Assembly: GCA_003258735.1 (NCBI GenBank)
Contig: QHME01000007.1
Location: 20,313-84,312 of the forward strand
Direction of reading: 5' to 3'
DNA: 64,000 bases
Origin: Candidatus Melainabacteria bacterium
GTDB lineage: Bacteria > Cyanobacteriota > Vampirovibrionia > Gastranaerophilales > Gastranaerophilaceae
A program made the position numbers and the translations under genes. The number at the start of each line of letters is the position of its first letter. Position 1 is the first letter of the stretch. Under the pieces are notes generated by a model. It searched no databases. It was not told where the DNA came from and saw only the letters and a program-made list of their open reading frames with translations. Below are positions 17,137 to 25,150 of the stretch, piece after piece.

Positions 17137-17400
17137 ATGAGTTTTGATGTAAACATAGGCAGAGCTCAACCGGTAATCAAGGCAGCAGCAAGCATGAACA
17201 ATGACGGAGGTTCAGGCGGAAATACAGGCTATATGATGCGCGGCAAGAAGAAAAAAGAAGAATTTTCAAAAAGTCTTTTTGGGGATGACACAGAAATTGA
17301 TTCTTTTGAAATGATTTCAAAATTACCAAAAGCCGACAAAGACATTCCTCCAATGAAACCTTCTTGGATTGAGAACTGGATGGACAAATTAATCAAATAA
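17137..17400 (+). CDS. Hypothetical 87-residue protein
   Basis: Short protein with a Gly/Asn-rich stretch (N-N-D-G-G-S-G-G-N-T-G), a lysine cluster (G-K-K-K-K-E-E) and a C-terminus containing P-S-W-I-E-N-W-M-D-K. No domain is recognised and it is probably partly disordered. A purine-rich stretch with AAGGAA precedes the ATG, and a strong terminator directly follows the stop, so it forms its own unit. Confidence 0.7.
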   Translation: MSFDVNIGRAQPVIKAAASMNNDGGSGGNTGYMMRGKKKKEEFSKSLFGDDTEIDSFEMISKLPKADKDIPPMKPSWIENWMDKLIK

Positions 17401-17440
17401 AAAAAGACCGAACACCTGCAGTTTTGTGTCGGTCTTTTTT
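17401..17440 (+). terminator. Intrinsic terminator
   Basis: Stem AAAAAGACCG..ACAC / GTGTCGGTCTTTTT with one bulged A, ending in a T run. It serves the gene ending at 17400 and, because of the flanking A run, probably also the convergent gene. Confidence 0.8.
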
Positions 17441-17460
17441 ATTATTTTACAATATTCTTT

Positions 17461-17955
17461 CTAGTATGTATTCAAAAACATAATCATCTTTTTCAAATCT
17501 TTATCTAAAACTGCCCATGTTTCATCTGTTACAGTAATTTTCTTCACTTCAAACTCATCCGCGTTTGGTAATTTTGAATTTTTACTTGCAACACTTGCCA
17601 TCTCATCTGCAAAAACTTTTGCCTTTTTAGCATAATTATAATTTGAATTTCCTGCACTTTGACCTTTTTGAATTAAGTTCACTGCAGCTTTATAATAAGA
17701 ATCTCCACCATTGTTATATGTTTTAATATCATCAGCCACTAACAAGTAATGAGCCAACATACGGCATTTTTCAGAGCTCAAAGACTTTTTGAAATCTCTT
17801 TCATCCTGCAATTGTTTTGCATTTATTGCAGTAATTAAATTAACTTGTTCATTAACCGTTTTGGCAGTATTTTTGCGGATATTATCAAAATCAATCGCAA
17901 AAACGCTGTTAGCTGTCAATACAATCAAACCTAAAACCAACAATAATTTCTTCAT
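17461..17955 (-). CDS. Hypothetical exported protein
   Basis: The 164-residue protein has a clean signal peptide (M-K-K-L-L-L-V-L-G-L-I-V-L-T-A-N-S-V-F-A, cut after Ala20). The mature part is helical and rich in Lys, Asn and Asp; no family is recognised. It should lie in the periplasm or outside. AGGAGG lies seven bases before the ATG. It is monocistronic, between an intrinsic terminator and the SpoU methylase gene. Confidence 0.75.
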   Translation of the reverse strand: MKKLLLVLGLIVLTANSVFAIDFDNIRKNTAKTVNEQVNLITAINAKQLQDERDFKKSLSSEKCRMLAHYLLVADDIKTYNNGGDSYYKAAVNLIQKGQSAGNSNYNYAKKAKVFADEMASVASKNSKLPNADEFEVKKITVTDETWAVLDKDLKKMIMFLNTY

Positions 17956-18013
17956 AATAACCTCCTATGCTATTTCAAAAATTATAACAAGAAAACCAAA
18001 TCTTACCACATTT

Positions 18014-18763
18014 TTAATCAACAAACAACTGATATAAAATAACAGAAACAGAAGTCGCCAAATTCAACGATTCAACAGTTTTCGCCATCTCTATTTTAAC
18101 AGAATCAGTCGCAAAATTAATTAAATCACCAGATAAACCATCTGCCTCACTTCCAAACATCACAAGAATCGGAAGTTTTGCCTTGTATGTTTTTAATAAA
18201 TTATTACTGCGCGGAAGAGTTGCGACACGTTCAAAATTAGAAAAATTATCTTTTAATTCGTCAACTGTTTTGAAGTGAAAAATCGGCAATTTCCACAAAT
18301 TTCCAACAGATGCCCTGACACATTTCGGATTGTAAATATCAACACTATCACCATACAAAATAATTGCATCCGCTCCAAATGCCAAAGACGAACGTATGAT
18401 TGTTCCTAAATTACCTAAATCTTTAATATTTTCAAGCAAAACAACTTTTTTTGAAGAGTTCAATAACCTTTTATCATACTCTTTTTGAACCCCAATAGCA
18501 ACAGCTTCAGGTGCTGAATCTGTTGTTGAAAGTTTCTTCAAAACAGCATCCGTTGTTTCAATAATTGCACTACCAGCAAACGAATACTCACTCAAATGTT
18601 TTTTATCAACAAAAACTCTATCAAGTACAATGCCACAATCAAAAGCCTCTCGAATGGCTTTGTAACCTTCTAACAAAAATTTTCCACTTTGGTTTCTATA
18701 TTTTTTTTGTTGAAGTTTGGCTGTTTCTTTAACCAAATCATTATTTACACTAGTTATTTCCAT
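18014..18763 (-). CDS. SpoU/TrmH-family RNA 2'-O-methyltransferase
   Basis: SPOUT methyltransferase with an N-terminal substrate-binding domain (F-L-L-E-G-Y-K-A-I-R-E-A) and the three SpoU motifs: N-L-G-T-I-I-R-S-S, M-F-G-S-E-A-D-G-L-S, and E-S-L-N-L-A-T-S-V-S-V-I-L-Y near the C-terminus. The RlmB/TsnR-like layout suggests rRNA as target, but the exact nucleotide is unknown. Length 249 is normal. Its ATG overlaps the end of the M24 peptidase gene by one base. Confidence 0.93.
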   Translation of the reverse strand: MEITSVNNDLVKETAKLQQKKYRNQSGKFLLEGYKAIREAFDCGIVLDRVFVDKKHLSEYSFAGSAIIETTDAVLKKLSTTDSAPEAVAIGVQKEYDKRLLNSSKKVVLLENIKDLGNLGTIIRSSLAFGADAIILYGDSVDIYNPKCVRASVGNLWKLPIFHFKTVDELKDNFSNFERVATLPRSNNLLKTYKAKLPILVMFGSEADGLSGDLINFATDSVKIEMAKTVESLNLATSVSVILYQLFVD

Positions 18764-20337
18764 TATTTAACCTCAAAATTTTCAAGCCAAAGTTTTTCTT
18801 GTTCTGTCAGCATTTCAAAATCAATGAGTTTTTTCTCATAATTCATATGCACAAAAGAATGAATATCGTTATCCTTGAAATAACACGAATTTTCTAGCCT
18901 TACACCAAAATAGCCCTCTCTGTATAACCCAGGCTCAATTGAAAAGCACATACCATTTTTTATTTCGACCTTGGCTAGTTCTCCAATACTTAAATTTGGG
19001 GGATATTCATGAACATTTATCCCAATACCATGCCCTAAGCCATGATTAAAAACAAATCCATCAACATCTTGACTGTCAAAAAACTCATGAGCTGATTTTG
19101 CCACATCATAGCCTATCAAAGGTCTTTTCAAATGAATTTTTGCATAATTATAAGCATTGAGAAAAGCCTTCAACACTGTTGTATAAATCTTTTTGTGGAG
19201 GTTTGACGGTTCTCCTTTTACAAAAACTCTCGTAATATCTGTTGCCAAACCACCTTCAAAATACCCTCCGCAATCAATCAAAACAAGACTTCCATCCTTG
19301 ACAATTTCATCTTTTGACGATTTTGAATAATGAGCCAAGGCTGAATTTTTATCCTTCGCAACAATTGAATTAAAGCTCAACCCAATTGCCCCTTGCGCCT
19401 TGAACTGATCTTCTAAATATTTTGCAATATCATATTCTGAAAGGTTGTCGTTCTCATAAATATAATCTCTTGTTGCCGAAACTGCCTTATCTGTACGATT
19501 AAAAGCATCAATTAAATGACTGAGTTCAGCATCATTTTTCTGAGCCTTCATTTCAGCAATCGGATTTTCTTTAATCTCACAAGCCTTATTTTTCAAAAGT
19601 TCAAAATCATACGCATTTATTGAATTTTTATCAACATAAACTTTTTTATTAATTTCTTTTAAAATTTGCTCAAGTTTTGATAAATTTCCTTGAGTAAATA
19701 ACTCAAATTTATCTTTAAATATTAAAGCTTTTGCCCTAATTTTTGCTGAAAATTTTTGAGAAAAATTTCGCATATTGAATAGATATGAAACCTCGTCCAA
19801 ATCAGTAACATAAAAAGCTTCATTTTCAGATAATTTTGATGAAATTTTTGATATTTTTTCATCAACAGACAAACCGGTATATTTGATATCAATTTTGACA
19901 TTTTTATCTTCATAATTTGGTATATTTTTGCTATCAATAGGGTCAAATTTTAGCAATTTTATCTGTCTTTTTTTACTCAAAATTTCATATTTTTTTTGAG
20001 AATTTTTCTTCGCAAAAATACCTAAATTTTCATTTTCAGGAATTAAATTTACCAATTCGTCAAGATATTTTTGTCCTGTTTGAAGCTTCACCACGGTAAC
20101 TTTTTCATGGTCGACCTCATTATCGGCCTGTATATGATATCTGCCATCTACAAACAAATAAATCTTATCAGGTGTAACCAAAGCTTCGCCCGTAGAACCT
20201 GAAAAGCCGGTCAATTTGTATCGCGAATTTTCTTCTAAAGTATTATACTCTACCAAAAATTCGTTCGTTGAATTAACTAAAAGATAACATAGCCCATTTT
20301 CGACCATGAAATTTCTTATTACCGCGATTGAATCCAT
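18763..20337 (-). CDS. M24-family aminopeptidase P (Xaa-Pro aminopeptidase)
   Basis: The 524-residue protein has an N-terminal creatinase-like domain and a C-terminal pita-bread domain. The metal ligands are visible: Asp in L-I-D-C-G-G and in A-T-D-I-T-R-V-F, His in G-L-G-H-G-I-G-I-N-V-H-E-Y, Glu in S-I-E-P-G-L-Y, and Glu in V-R-L-E-N. It should remove an N-terminal residue preceding proline. The ATG at 20337 is chosen (AGGA ten bases upstream); it lies one base after the parvulin stop. Slightly longer than typical. Operon: parvulin / M24 peptidase / SpoU methylase. Confidence 0.92.
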   Translation of the reverse strand: MDSIAVIRNFMVENGLCYLLVNSTNEFLVEYNTLEENSRYKLTGFSGSTGEALVTPDKIYLFVDGRYHIQADNEVDHEKVTVVKLQTGQKYLDELVNLIPENENLGIFAKKNSQKKYEILSKKRQIKLLKFDPIDSKNIPNYEDKNVKIDIKYTGLSVDEKISKISSKLSENEAFYVTDLDEVSYLFNMRNFSQKFSAKIRAKALIFKDKFELFTQGNLSKLEQILKEINKKVYVDKNSINAYDFELLKNKACEIKENPIAEMKAQKNDAELSHLIDAFNRTDKAVSATRDYIYENDNLSEYDIAKYLEDQFKAQGAIGLSFNSIVAKDKNSALAHYSKSSKDEIVKDGSLVLIDCGGYFEGGLATDITRVFVKGEPSNLHKKIYTTVLKAFLNAYNYAKIHLKRPLIGYDVAKSAHEFFDSQDVDGFVFNHGLGHGIGINVHEYPPNLSIGELAKVEIKNGMCFSIEPGLYREGYFGVRLENSCYFKDNDIHSFVHMNYEKKLIDFEMLTEQEKLWLENFEVK

Positions 20338-20338
20338 C

Positions 20339-20620
20339 TTAGTGTTTTCCTGTAACTTCAATTAAGTGCCATCCGAATTGAGTTTCAACAGGTTGAGATA
20401 ACTCACCCACTTCAAGCGCGAATGCAGCATCTTCAAAAGGTTTTACCATCATACCTTTACCAAAGAATCCCAAATCACCACCATTTTGACCTGATGGACA
20501 AAGTGATTTTTCTTGAGCAACTTCAGCAAAAGATTTGCCGTTTTTGATTTCATTGTACAAGTCTTTAGCCTCTTGCTCTGTTTTAACAAGAATGTGACTA
20601 GCTCTAACTTCAGTTGTCAT
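20339..20620 (-). CDS. Parvulin-type peptidyl-prolyl cis-trans isomerase
   Basis: Single PpiC domain of 93 residues: V-R-A-S-H-I-L-V-K-T at the start, C-P-S-G-Q-N-G-G-D-L-G-F-F-G-K-G-M-M-V in the middle, and T-Q-F-G-W-H-L-I-E-V at the end. No signal peptide is present once the ATG at 20620 is used, which has GGAG eight bases upstream, so it is a cytoplasmic mini-parvulin. Its own promoter lies immediately upstream. Confidence 0.92.
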   Translation of the reverse strand: MTTEVRASHILVKTEQEAKDLYNEIKNGKSFAEVAQEKSLCPSGQNGGDLGFFGKGMMVKPFEDAAFALEVGELSQPVETQFGWHLIEVTGKH

Positions 20621-20651
20621 AAATTTAACTCCTATCTTATCTACAGGAGTG

Positions 20652-20680
20652 ATTATAAAATAAAAAGGTTTGTGTTGCAA
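20652..20680 (-). promoter_or_regulatory. Promoter of the parvulin operon
   Basis: On the minus strand, TTGCAA (20680-20675), a 17-base spacer and TATAAT (20657-20652). The -35 lies inside the terminator hairpin of the upstream RNA, so the two elements overlap tightly. Confidence 0.6.
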
Positions 20681-20699
20681 TATTTGCGCAATACAAACC
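20661..20699 (-). terminator. Intrinsic terminator of the candidate RNA upstream of the parvulin gene
   Basis: On the minus strand, a 12-bp stem GGTTTGTATTGC / GCAACACAAACC (one G-T) followed by TTTTTATTTTA. Confidence 0.75.
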
Positions 20700-20873
20700 G
20701 GAAGTTATAAAACATGAAAAATTTTCTGAAATAAAGCGTAAGTTCAAATCGTTTTAAACCAAACCGCTAAAAGAAAAAATCTTGTCGCAACCCCGAAAAA
20801 GTGCTTGGACAACCTGAACTTACATTAATATAATAAGCGGTCATGGCATATTTTTGCACCATTCGTAAGGATA
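20665..20873 (-). ncRNA. Candidate structured non-coding RNA of about 200 nt
   Basis: No coding frame fits here, yet the minus strand has a probable -10 (TATAGT at 20885-20880), internal helices and a strong terminator. Helices: GTAAGTTCA with TGAACTTAC (9 bp) enclosing TTGTCCAA with TTGcGACAA, plus ACCGCT with AGCGGT, which crosses the first and so may form a pseudoknot or an alternative fold. The size is near that of 6S RNA, but I cannot match 6S, SRP, tmRNA or RNase P motifs. The 5' end is inferred. Confidence 0.4.
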
Positions 20874-20943
20874 AATTTGACTATATCCAAAGGAGTATTT
20901 TTCACTAATACTAAAGAATTAGAAGAAAGAAAATAAAAACTTC

Positions 20944-20972
20944 TTGATTTTCAAAATAGTTTATAGTAAAAT
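20944..20972 (+). promoter_or_regulatory. Promoter of tRNA-Gly
   Basis: TTGATT (20944-20949), a 17-base spacer, TAAAAT (20967-20972), 24 bases before the mature tRNA 5' end. Confidence 0.6.
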
Positions 20973-20996
20973 TGATATGTAAAATTAAATGTGTTT

Positions 20997-21069
20997 GCGG
21001 AAGTAGCTCAGTTGGTAGAGCGTCTGCCTTCCAAGCAGGCTGTCGCGAGTTCGAGTCTCGTCTTCCGCT
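20997..21069 (+). tRNA. tRNA-Gly (anticodon TCC)
   Basis: Cloverleaf with acceptor GCGGAAG/CTTCCGC, D-arm GCTC/GAGC, anticodon stem TCTGC/GCAGG around loop CTTCCAA (anticodon TCC, reads GGA), T-arm GCGAG-TTCGAGT-CTCGT, and discriminator T. CCA is not encoded. Confidence 0.97.
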
Positions 21070-21073
21070 AATT

Positions 21074-21103
21074 AAAAAAGAGTTACAAAAGTAACTCTTT
21101 TTT
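21074..21103 (+). terminator. Intrinsic terminator of tRNA-Gly
   Basis: Perfect stem AAAAAAGAGTTAC / GTAACTCTTTTTT with loop AAAA, directly after the tRNA. Confidence 0.9.
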
Positions 21104-21174
21104 AATTAAACTTATATTATACAAAATAAGTCGACTTGATAAAGCCGACCTACAAAAACACAAAGGTCATTGTC

Positions 21175-21236
21175 ATTCTGAAAGCTTAGAAAATTTGCGT
21201 GAAGTATGAACGCATAATTTTCTTGCTATTCAGAAT
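21175..21236. repeat. Inverted-repeat element, family B, copy 2 (inverted)
   Basis: Starts ATTCTGAAAGCTTAGAAAAT and ends CTTGCTATTCAGAAT: the reverse-complement orientation of the copy at 3681-3742. The flank ATCTATCAATGTTGATTTTT is shared too. The 21104-21493 gap has no gene and is filled by a patchwork of repeat fragments. Confidence 0.7.
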
Positions 21237-21262
21237 CTATCAATGTTGATTTTTACTCCAAT

Positions 21263-21328
21263 TGTCACCCTGAACAGCAGGAGCAGAGTGCGAAACGAAG
21301 TGGAGTCACGTTTTATGCGACTGCGGTG
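21263..21328. repeat. Dispersed repeat, family D, copy 1
   Basis: Begins TGTCACCCTGAACAGCA and runs through GAGTGCGAAAC and GTTTTATGCGA. A reverse-complement copy is at 54635-54702. The following CTGTTCCGAATAA segment recurs near 30980. Confidence 0.65.
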
Positions 21329-21368
21329 TTTCACTACTGTTCCGAATAAAATTTATCTAAAAGAAAGC

Positions 21369-21458
21369 TGGATTGCTTCGCTATCGCTCGCAATGACTAT
21401 ATTGAAAATACGTAACGTCATTGCGAAGGAGTGCATTTGCACGACTGTGGCAATCCAT
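21369..21458. repeat. REP-like inverted repeat, family E
   Basis: Nested inverted repeats: outer TGGATTGC / GCAATCCA and inner GCAATGAC / GTCATTGC. Similar GTCATTGCGA...GGCAATCC palindromes occur in many bacterial genomes. Only one clear copy is seen here. Confidence 0.6.
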
Positions 21459-21493
21459 TTTTGCTATTTAATACTATTTTTTTTGCCCCATTT

Positions 21494-22840
21494 CTACTTT
21501 CCAATGCAAAAATGGTCGAAGATGTTATTTAATATATCATCTGTTATGACTTCACCGGTGATTTCATCAAGAGCAAGTAATGATGCCTTTAAATCAATAT
21601 AAATCATATCTTGCAATTCGTTTGCTCGTGCAGCAATTAGGGCGCGTTCAAGACTTTCTTTGCATCTTGATAAGCAATGTTGTTGTCGTTTGTTTGTGAT
21701 AAATTCTGTCTCATCAAGAGAAAAATTACAAATAATATTTTTCATTTTGTCTTTCAAATCATCCAAACCGTCTTTTGAAACTGTAGAAAGTTTTGCGGTA
21801 TTTGGTAGAATTTCGCAAAATTCATCATTAATCAAGTCTATTTTATTGGCAACAACAATGTGTGTTTTGTCTTTTATGATGTTATAAATTTCATAATCAT
21901 CATCTGTCATACCGACTGATGAATCGTATAAAAATAGGTTCAAATCGGCATCTTGAGCAGATTGTTTTGAATATTCAATTCCGATTTCTTCAACTTTATC
22001 TATATTTTTATCTTCTCTGATTCCGGCAGTGTCAATCAATGTGACAGCAACTCCAAGGTCAAGGTTTTCTTTGATGATATCTCTTGTTGTGCCTGCGATA
22101 TCTGTTACAATTGCCCTATCAAGGTTTAATAACGCGTTGAATAGGGAAGATTTGCCGACATTTGGCCTGCCAACAATTGCGACCTTTACTCCTTGACGCA
22201 AAATGTCAGATGATTTGGCGCAAGCTAAAATTTTGTCAATTTCACTTATTGAGTGTGTAAATCTATCAATCAAGTATGAATATTCAGGCTCAGTGACATC
22301 TTCAGGAAAATCAATCCCCGCAACTATTCTTGATGCGGTTTCAAAAATTTCTCCTTTTATTTCATTGATTTTTGTAGCCAAGACTCCGGACAAATTTTTA
22401 GCAGATTGAATTGCAAAATTTGATGTTTTAGCATGAATCAAATCATCAACGGCTTCAGCTTGCGAAAGATCAAGTTTTTTGTTTAAAAATGCACGTTTGG
22501 TAAATTCTCCGCGTTCTGCCATTCTCGCACCGTTTTTTAATACGATATCAAGAATGTTACGTACGACATTGACTCCGCCATGACATTGAATTTCTATGAC
22601 GTCTTCTCCGGTGTAGCTGTTTGGATTTTTGAACGGTAGAATAACAACTTCGTCCACTTTTGTATTTCCATCTACAACCCAGCCGTGACAAATTTTGCCA
22701 ACAGGGAAATTGTCTTTATTCGTTATTTTTTTTGCGATATCAAAACTTTTGTCACCTGAAATCCTGATGACCCCAACACCGCCTGTTCCTAGTGGTGTTG
22801 ATATTGCAGCTATTGTTTCAAATTCCTGATTAATATTCAT
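21494..22840 (-). CDS. mnmE: tRNA uridine-5-carboxymethylaminomethyl modification GTPase MnmE
   Basis: With MnmG it modifies wobble uridine in tRNAs. The 448-residue length is normal. N-terminal domain (I-A-A-I-S-T-P-L-G-T-G-G-V-G-V-I-R-I-S-G and S-Y-T-G-E-D), G domain with G-R-P-N-V-G-K-S-S-L-F-N, the D-T-A-G-I-R switch and N-K-I-D, and the C-terminal C-I-G-K that supplies the functional Cys. No Shine-Dalgarno is seen; TATAAT lies six bases before the ATG. MnmG is not in the window. Confidence 0.97.
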   Translation of the reverse strand: MNINQEFETIAAISTPLGTGGVGVIRISGDKSFDIAKKITNKDNFPVGKICHGWVVDGNTKVDEVVILPFKNPNSYTGEDVIEIQCHGGVNVVRNILDIVLKNGARMAERGEFTKRAFLNKKLDLSQAEAVDDLIHAKTSNFAIQSAKNLSGVLATKINEIKGEIFETASRIVAGIDFPEDVTEPEYSYLIDRFTHSISEIDKILACAKSSDILRQGVKVAIVGRPNVGKSSLFNALLNLDRAIVTDIAGTTRDIIKENLDLGVAVTLIDTAGIREDKNIDKVEEIGIEYSKQSAQDADLNLFLYDSSVGMTDDDYEIYNIIKDKTHIVVANKIDLINDEFCEILPNTAKLSTVSKDGLDDLKDKMKNIICNFSLDETEFITNKRQQHCLSRCKESLERALIAARANELQDMIYIDLKASLLALDEITGEVITDDILNNIFDHFCIGK

Positions 22841-22846
22841 AAATTG

Positions 22847-22852
22847 ATTATA
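22847..22852 (-). promoter_or_regulatory. -10 box of mnmE, six bases before the ATG
   Basis: TATAAT on the minus strand, separated from the mnmE ATG by exactly six bases; no good -35. It is part of the leaderless-type pattern seen at several genes. Confidence 0.5.
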
Positions 22853-22862
22853 CTATAACAAT

Positions 22863-23678
22863 TTAGAATTTGATAGGATAGTCAGATGGAATTTTGAAAT
22901 TGTTTTTTACAATTAAAGCTGTACAAAAAGCAGATGGATAAATTGCAAGAGCAGGTCTGTACGTATGAGAGGTACAATATTCTTTGAGCTTTTCGTTGCT
23001 AATAGTGGAATATGGGTTGTAAATTTGAAAATTTCCTTCTCCATCATCTGAATATTGAATAAAAAATGTATCGCGTCCGCTAATAAGCTTTTTTCTTGTT
23101 GGATTTATTGTAATATCTAAATAAAATATGGTATTTTGCCCTCCAAATTTAGTGAATCCTAAAACTGTCCCATCAAGAAGCGCAATTTGATATGTGTTAA
23201 CATCCCCTGCTCCATTAACTTGTGCTTGCCCATCTGTTGAATATACCTTAAATATTGTGCCTTTTGGATAAGTGTGAGAAATTTTGAAAACCGGTGCAAA
23301 ATATTCATCAAAAACAAGTTTACTGTTCTCCCAAGAAAATCCGTTTACATCTTCTTTGCCGGTTGTTGGGTTTTGTACTGTGAAATTTGAATCAGAATTA
23401 GCCTGAGCCATTCTTATTCCTTGCATAAATGCAGAATGGATTTTATATAGTCTTGTTTCTACGACATGTCTATTATATGCACTCATCAATGTCGGAATTG
23501 TCATAGCTGCGACGACACCAATTACGCCAAGGGTGATTAAAACTTCAGCAAGAGTGAATCCAAGTCTTGCTATAGTTAGCGGCAAGTTTACGTGCGTAGC
23601 ATTTTCTGCCAATTTAAACCAAAAATTCACCTTTGTTGGTAGTGTATCTGCGTTTGTAGCACAAAATTTTTTATTCAT
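22863..23678 (-). CDS. Type IV pilin-like protein with long double-box leader
   Basis: The 271-residue prepilin-like protein has a mature start F-T-L-A-E-V-L-I-T-L-G-V-I-G-V-V-A-A-M-T after a 40-residue leader holding a second box, F-K-L-A-E, followed by N-A-T-H-V. Its C-terminal half has G-R-D-T-F-F-I-Q-Y, two Cys, and the end Y-P-I-K-F, a more diverged relative of the pilins at 7292 and 10615. The ATG at 23678 is preferred to one at 23729 because GGAG lies eleven bases upstream. It is divergent from an XRE gene. Confidence 0.85.
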   Translation of the reverse strand: MNKKFCATNADTLPTKVNFWFKLAENATHVNLPLTIARLGFTLAEVLITLGVIGVVAAMTIPTLMSAYNRHVVETRLYKIHSAFMQGIRMAQANSDSNFTVQNPTTGKEDVNGFSWENSKLVFDEYFAPVFKISHTYPKGTIFKVYSTDGQAQVNGAGDVNTYQIALLDGTVLGFTKFGGQNTIFYLDITINPTRKKLISGRDTFFIQYSDDGEGNFQIYNPYSTISNEKLKEYCTSHTYRPALAIYPSAFCTALIVKNNFKIPSDYPIKF

Positions 23679-23809
23679 AAGTTCAAAAGCTCCAAAAAAT
23701 AAAGTATAACATTTATATATTATATTCAAACGTTCAAAATTTCAATAAACTAACCTATAAATATATTAATTTATTAACAAATAATTGATACATTTTGTTG
23801 AGAGGATAT

Positions 23810-24127
23810 ATGAATACAAAAGAAGTTTTTGGAAAAAGATTTAAAGAAATAAGAAAAAAGTTTGGCTATACGCAGGACAAAATGGCTGAAATTGCTGGTA
23901 TTGAACCTCAATCTATCAGTAAAATTGAATCCGGTAAAAATTTCCCATTACTTTCTAATTTAGATAAAATCGCAACAAAACTGGGAATAAGTCTTGAAGA
24001 TTTTTTTGATTACAAACATATAGAAACAGATGAAAATATGCGTACTGAAATTGTTGAAATATTTGATTCTTTAAATATTCAAGATAAGCAAAAACTTTTG
24101 AGACTTGCTAGAGTTTTAAAAATTTAG
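23810..24127 (+). CDS. XRE-family HTH transcriptional regulator
   Basis: The 105-residue regulator has a Cro/CI helix-turn-helix: F-K-E-I-R-K-K-F-G-Y-T-Q-D-K-M-A-E-I-A-G-I, then Q-S-I-S-K-I-E-S-G-K-N-F-P. The short C-terminal helix ends in L-L-R-L-A-R-V-L-K-I. It is similar in plan to the regulator at 6826. The ATG at 23810 has GAGAGGA five bases upstream. It is divergent from the pilin gene at 23678 (131 bp) and overlaps the convergent kinase-like gene by four bases. Confidence 0.88.
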   Translation: MNTKEVFGKRFKEIRKKFGYTQDKMAEIAGIEPQSISKIESGKNFPLLSNLDKIATKLGISLEDFFDYKHIETDENMRTEIVEIFDSLNIQDKQKLLRLARVLKI

Positions 24128-25116
24128 TCTTTCATTATTTTTCCAAGGTATTCTTTTGTTAATTCAATTCGTTTTTTAGCATCAGGAATGGCTTTTATCT
24201 CTGTTAGTTTTTCCATAATTTTATTTGTTGGAGTTTTTAATTTGCACAAATCCTCTGTAATTGTGTACCACAATATTTCATCAGATCCAAGACCAGATGT
24301 TAGTGGTAAATCGTTTTTCATGCCGGCAAGTATAATTTTTTCCATTAAATTTCTGCGCAGAGGTTCACCGATTGAACTATAGTTTGCTCGGCAATTTAAG
24401 AATGTTGTATTAATAAATACATTTAACAAATCAGCAATAGAATTTGGGCGGTTGCCAAATCTTCTTTCTATATCATCAGTTGTTCTGATTGAATCTCCGA
24501 CTATTACAAAGTTATTTGGATTTCTATAATCAAATTTATATGTATATTTGCCGTCACCAAGTTTATTTAATTCGGCACAATCTTTTGCGACTTCGTCAAA
24601 ACTTTTCTGTGGCATATCTGCAATTCGAGGAAGGGCGAACATCTCATAGTATGCCATATTATCAGCGTGAATGTTTTTGATTGCAACATTTTCAGGAATA
24701 CCGACAGGAATATGATCTCCGCCTGATGAAACATTTTTCATAATTGTTACATCATTGAATTTTGCAACAGCGTTTCCATAATAATTTTTGAGAGTTTTAA
24801 AGATGTTAGAAGGAAGTTCTAACAATTTGTCTACAACTGGCATGTTGCCACGAGGAACTTTCAAGCAAAAATCATCATCGATTTTATAAACGATTCCGTG
24901 AGCACCTTCACCCAGTTGTTTGTCAGGGGTTAGGCTAGCCAATATTTTGCGTAATTGTTCAACAAGATTTATTTGTTCTGTCTCACTTGCTTGTCCACGT
25001 TGAATTACTGTTTTTAGTTCCTTTCCAAATTCAGAGGTATATCCCTTGAAATGGAGACTTTTGGATTGGGTTTTGTATTGAAAAGAGTTGTTTTGATGTA
25101 TTGAATATATTTGCAT
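24124..25116 (-). CDS. Kinase-fold protein (predicted serine/threonine kinase-like)
   Basis: The 330-residue protein has a glycine-rich loop G-E-G-A-H-G-I-V-Y-K (residues 69-78), a candidate ATP lysine (K86 in C-L-K-V), a catalytic-loop-like D196-Y-R-N-P-N201-N with the D-x4-N spacing of kinases, and Asp residues near 208-215 where a metal Asp would lie. The canonical H-R-D and D-F-G are absent, so it is a diverged or atypical kinase. The N-terminus has no signal peptide but carries F-K-G near residue 23, akin to the F-Q-G at the N-terminus of the ADP-ribosylglycohydrolase at 51194. Activity is inferred only. Confidence 0.6.
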   Translation of the reverse strand: MQIYSIHQNNSFQYKTQSKSLHFKGYTSEFGKELKTVIQRGQASETEQINLVEQLRKILASLTPDKQLGEGAHGIVYKIDDDFCLKVPRGNMPVVDKLLELPSNIFKTLKNYYGNAVAKFNDVTIMKNVSSGGDHIPVGIPENVAIKNIHADNMAYYEMFALPRIADMPQKSFDEVAKDCAELNKLGDGKYTYKFDYRNPNNFVIVGDSIRTTDDIERRFGNRPNSIADLLNVFINTTFLNCRANYSSIGEPLRRNLMEKIILAGMKNDLPLTSGLGSDEILWYTITEDLCKLKTPTNKIMEKLTEIKAIPDAKKRIELTKEYLGKIMKD

Positions 25117-25150
25117 ATTCAGTGTAAAACATGTGAATATTATTTTTTGC

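Noticed and set aside
20665..20873. 6S RNA
   Set aside because: Length fits, but the long closing helix and central bubble of 6S RNA cannot be drawn; left unassigned.
20661..20885. Riboswitch controlling the parvulin gene
   Set aside because: A separate promoter (TTGCAA/TATAAT) lies at and after the terminator, so the gene need not be read from the upstream RNA. I kept it as an independent RNA candidate.
21243..21602. Plus-strand ORF of 119 codons
   Set aside because: It lies over dispersed repeats and the 3' end of mnmE; composition is that of repeats.
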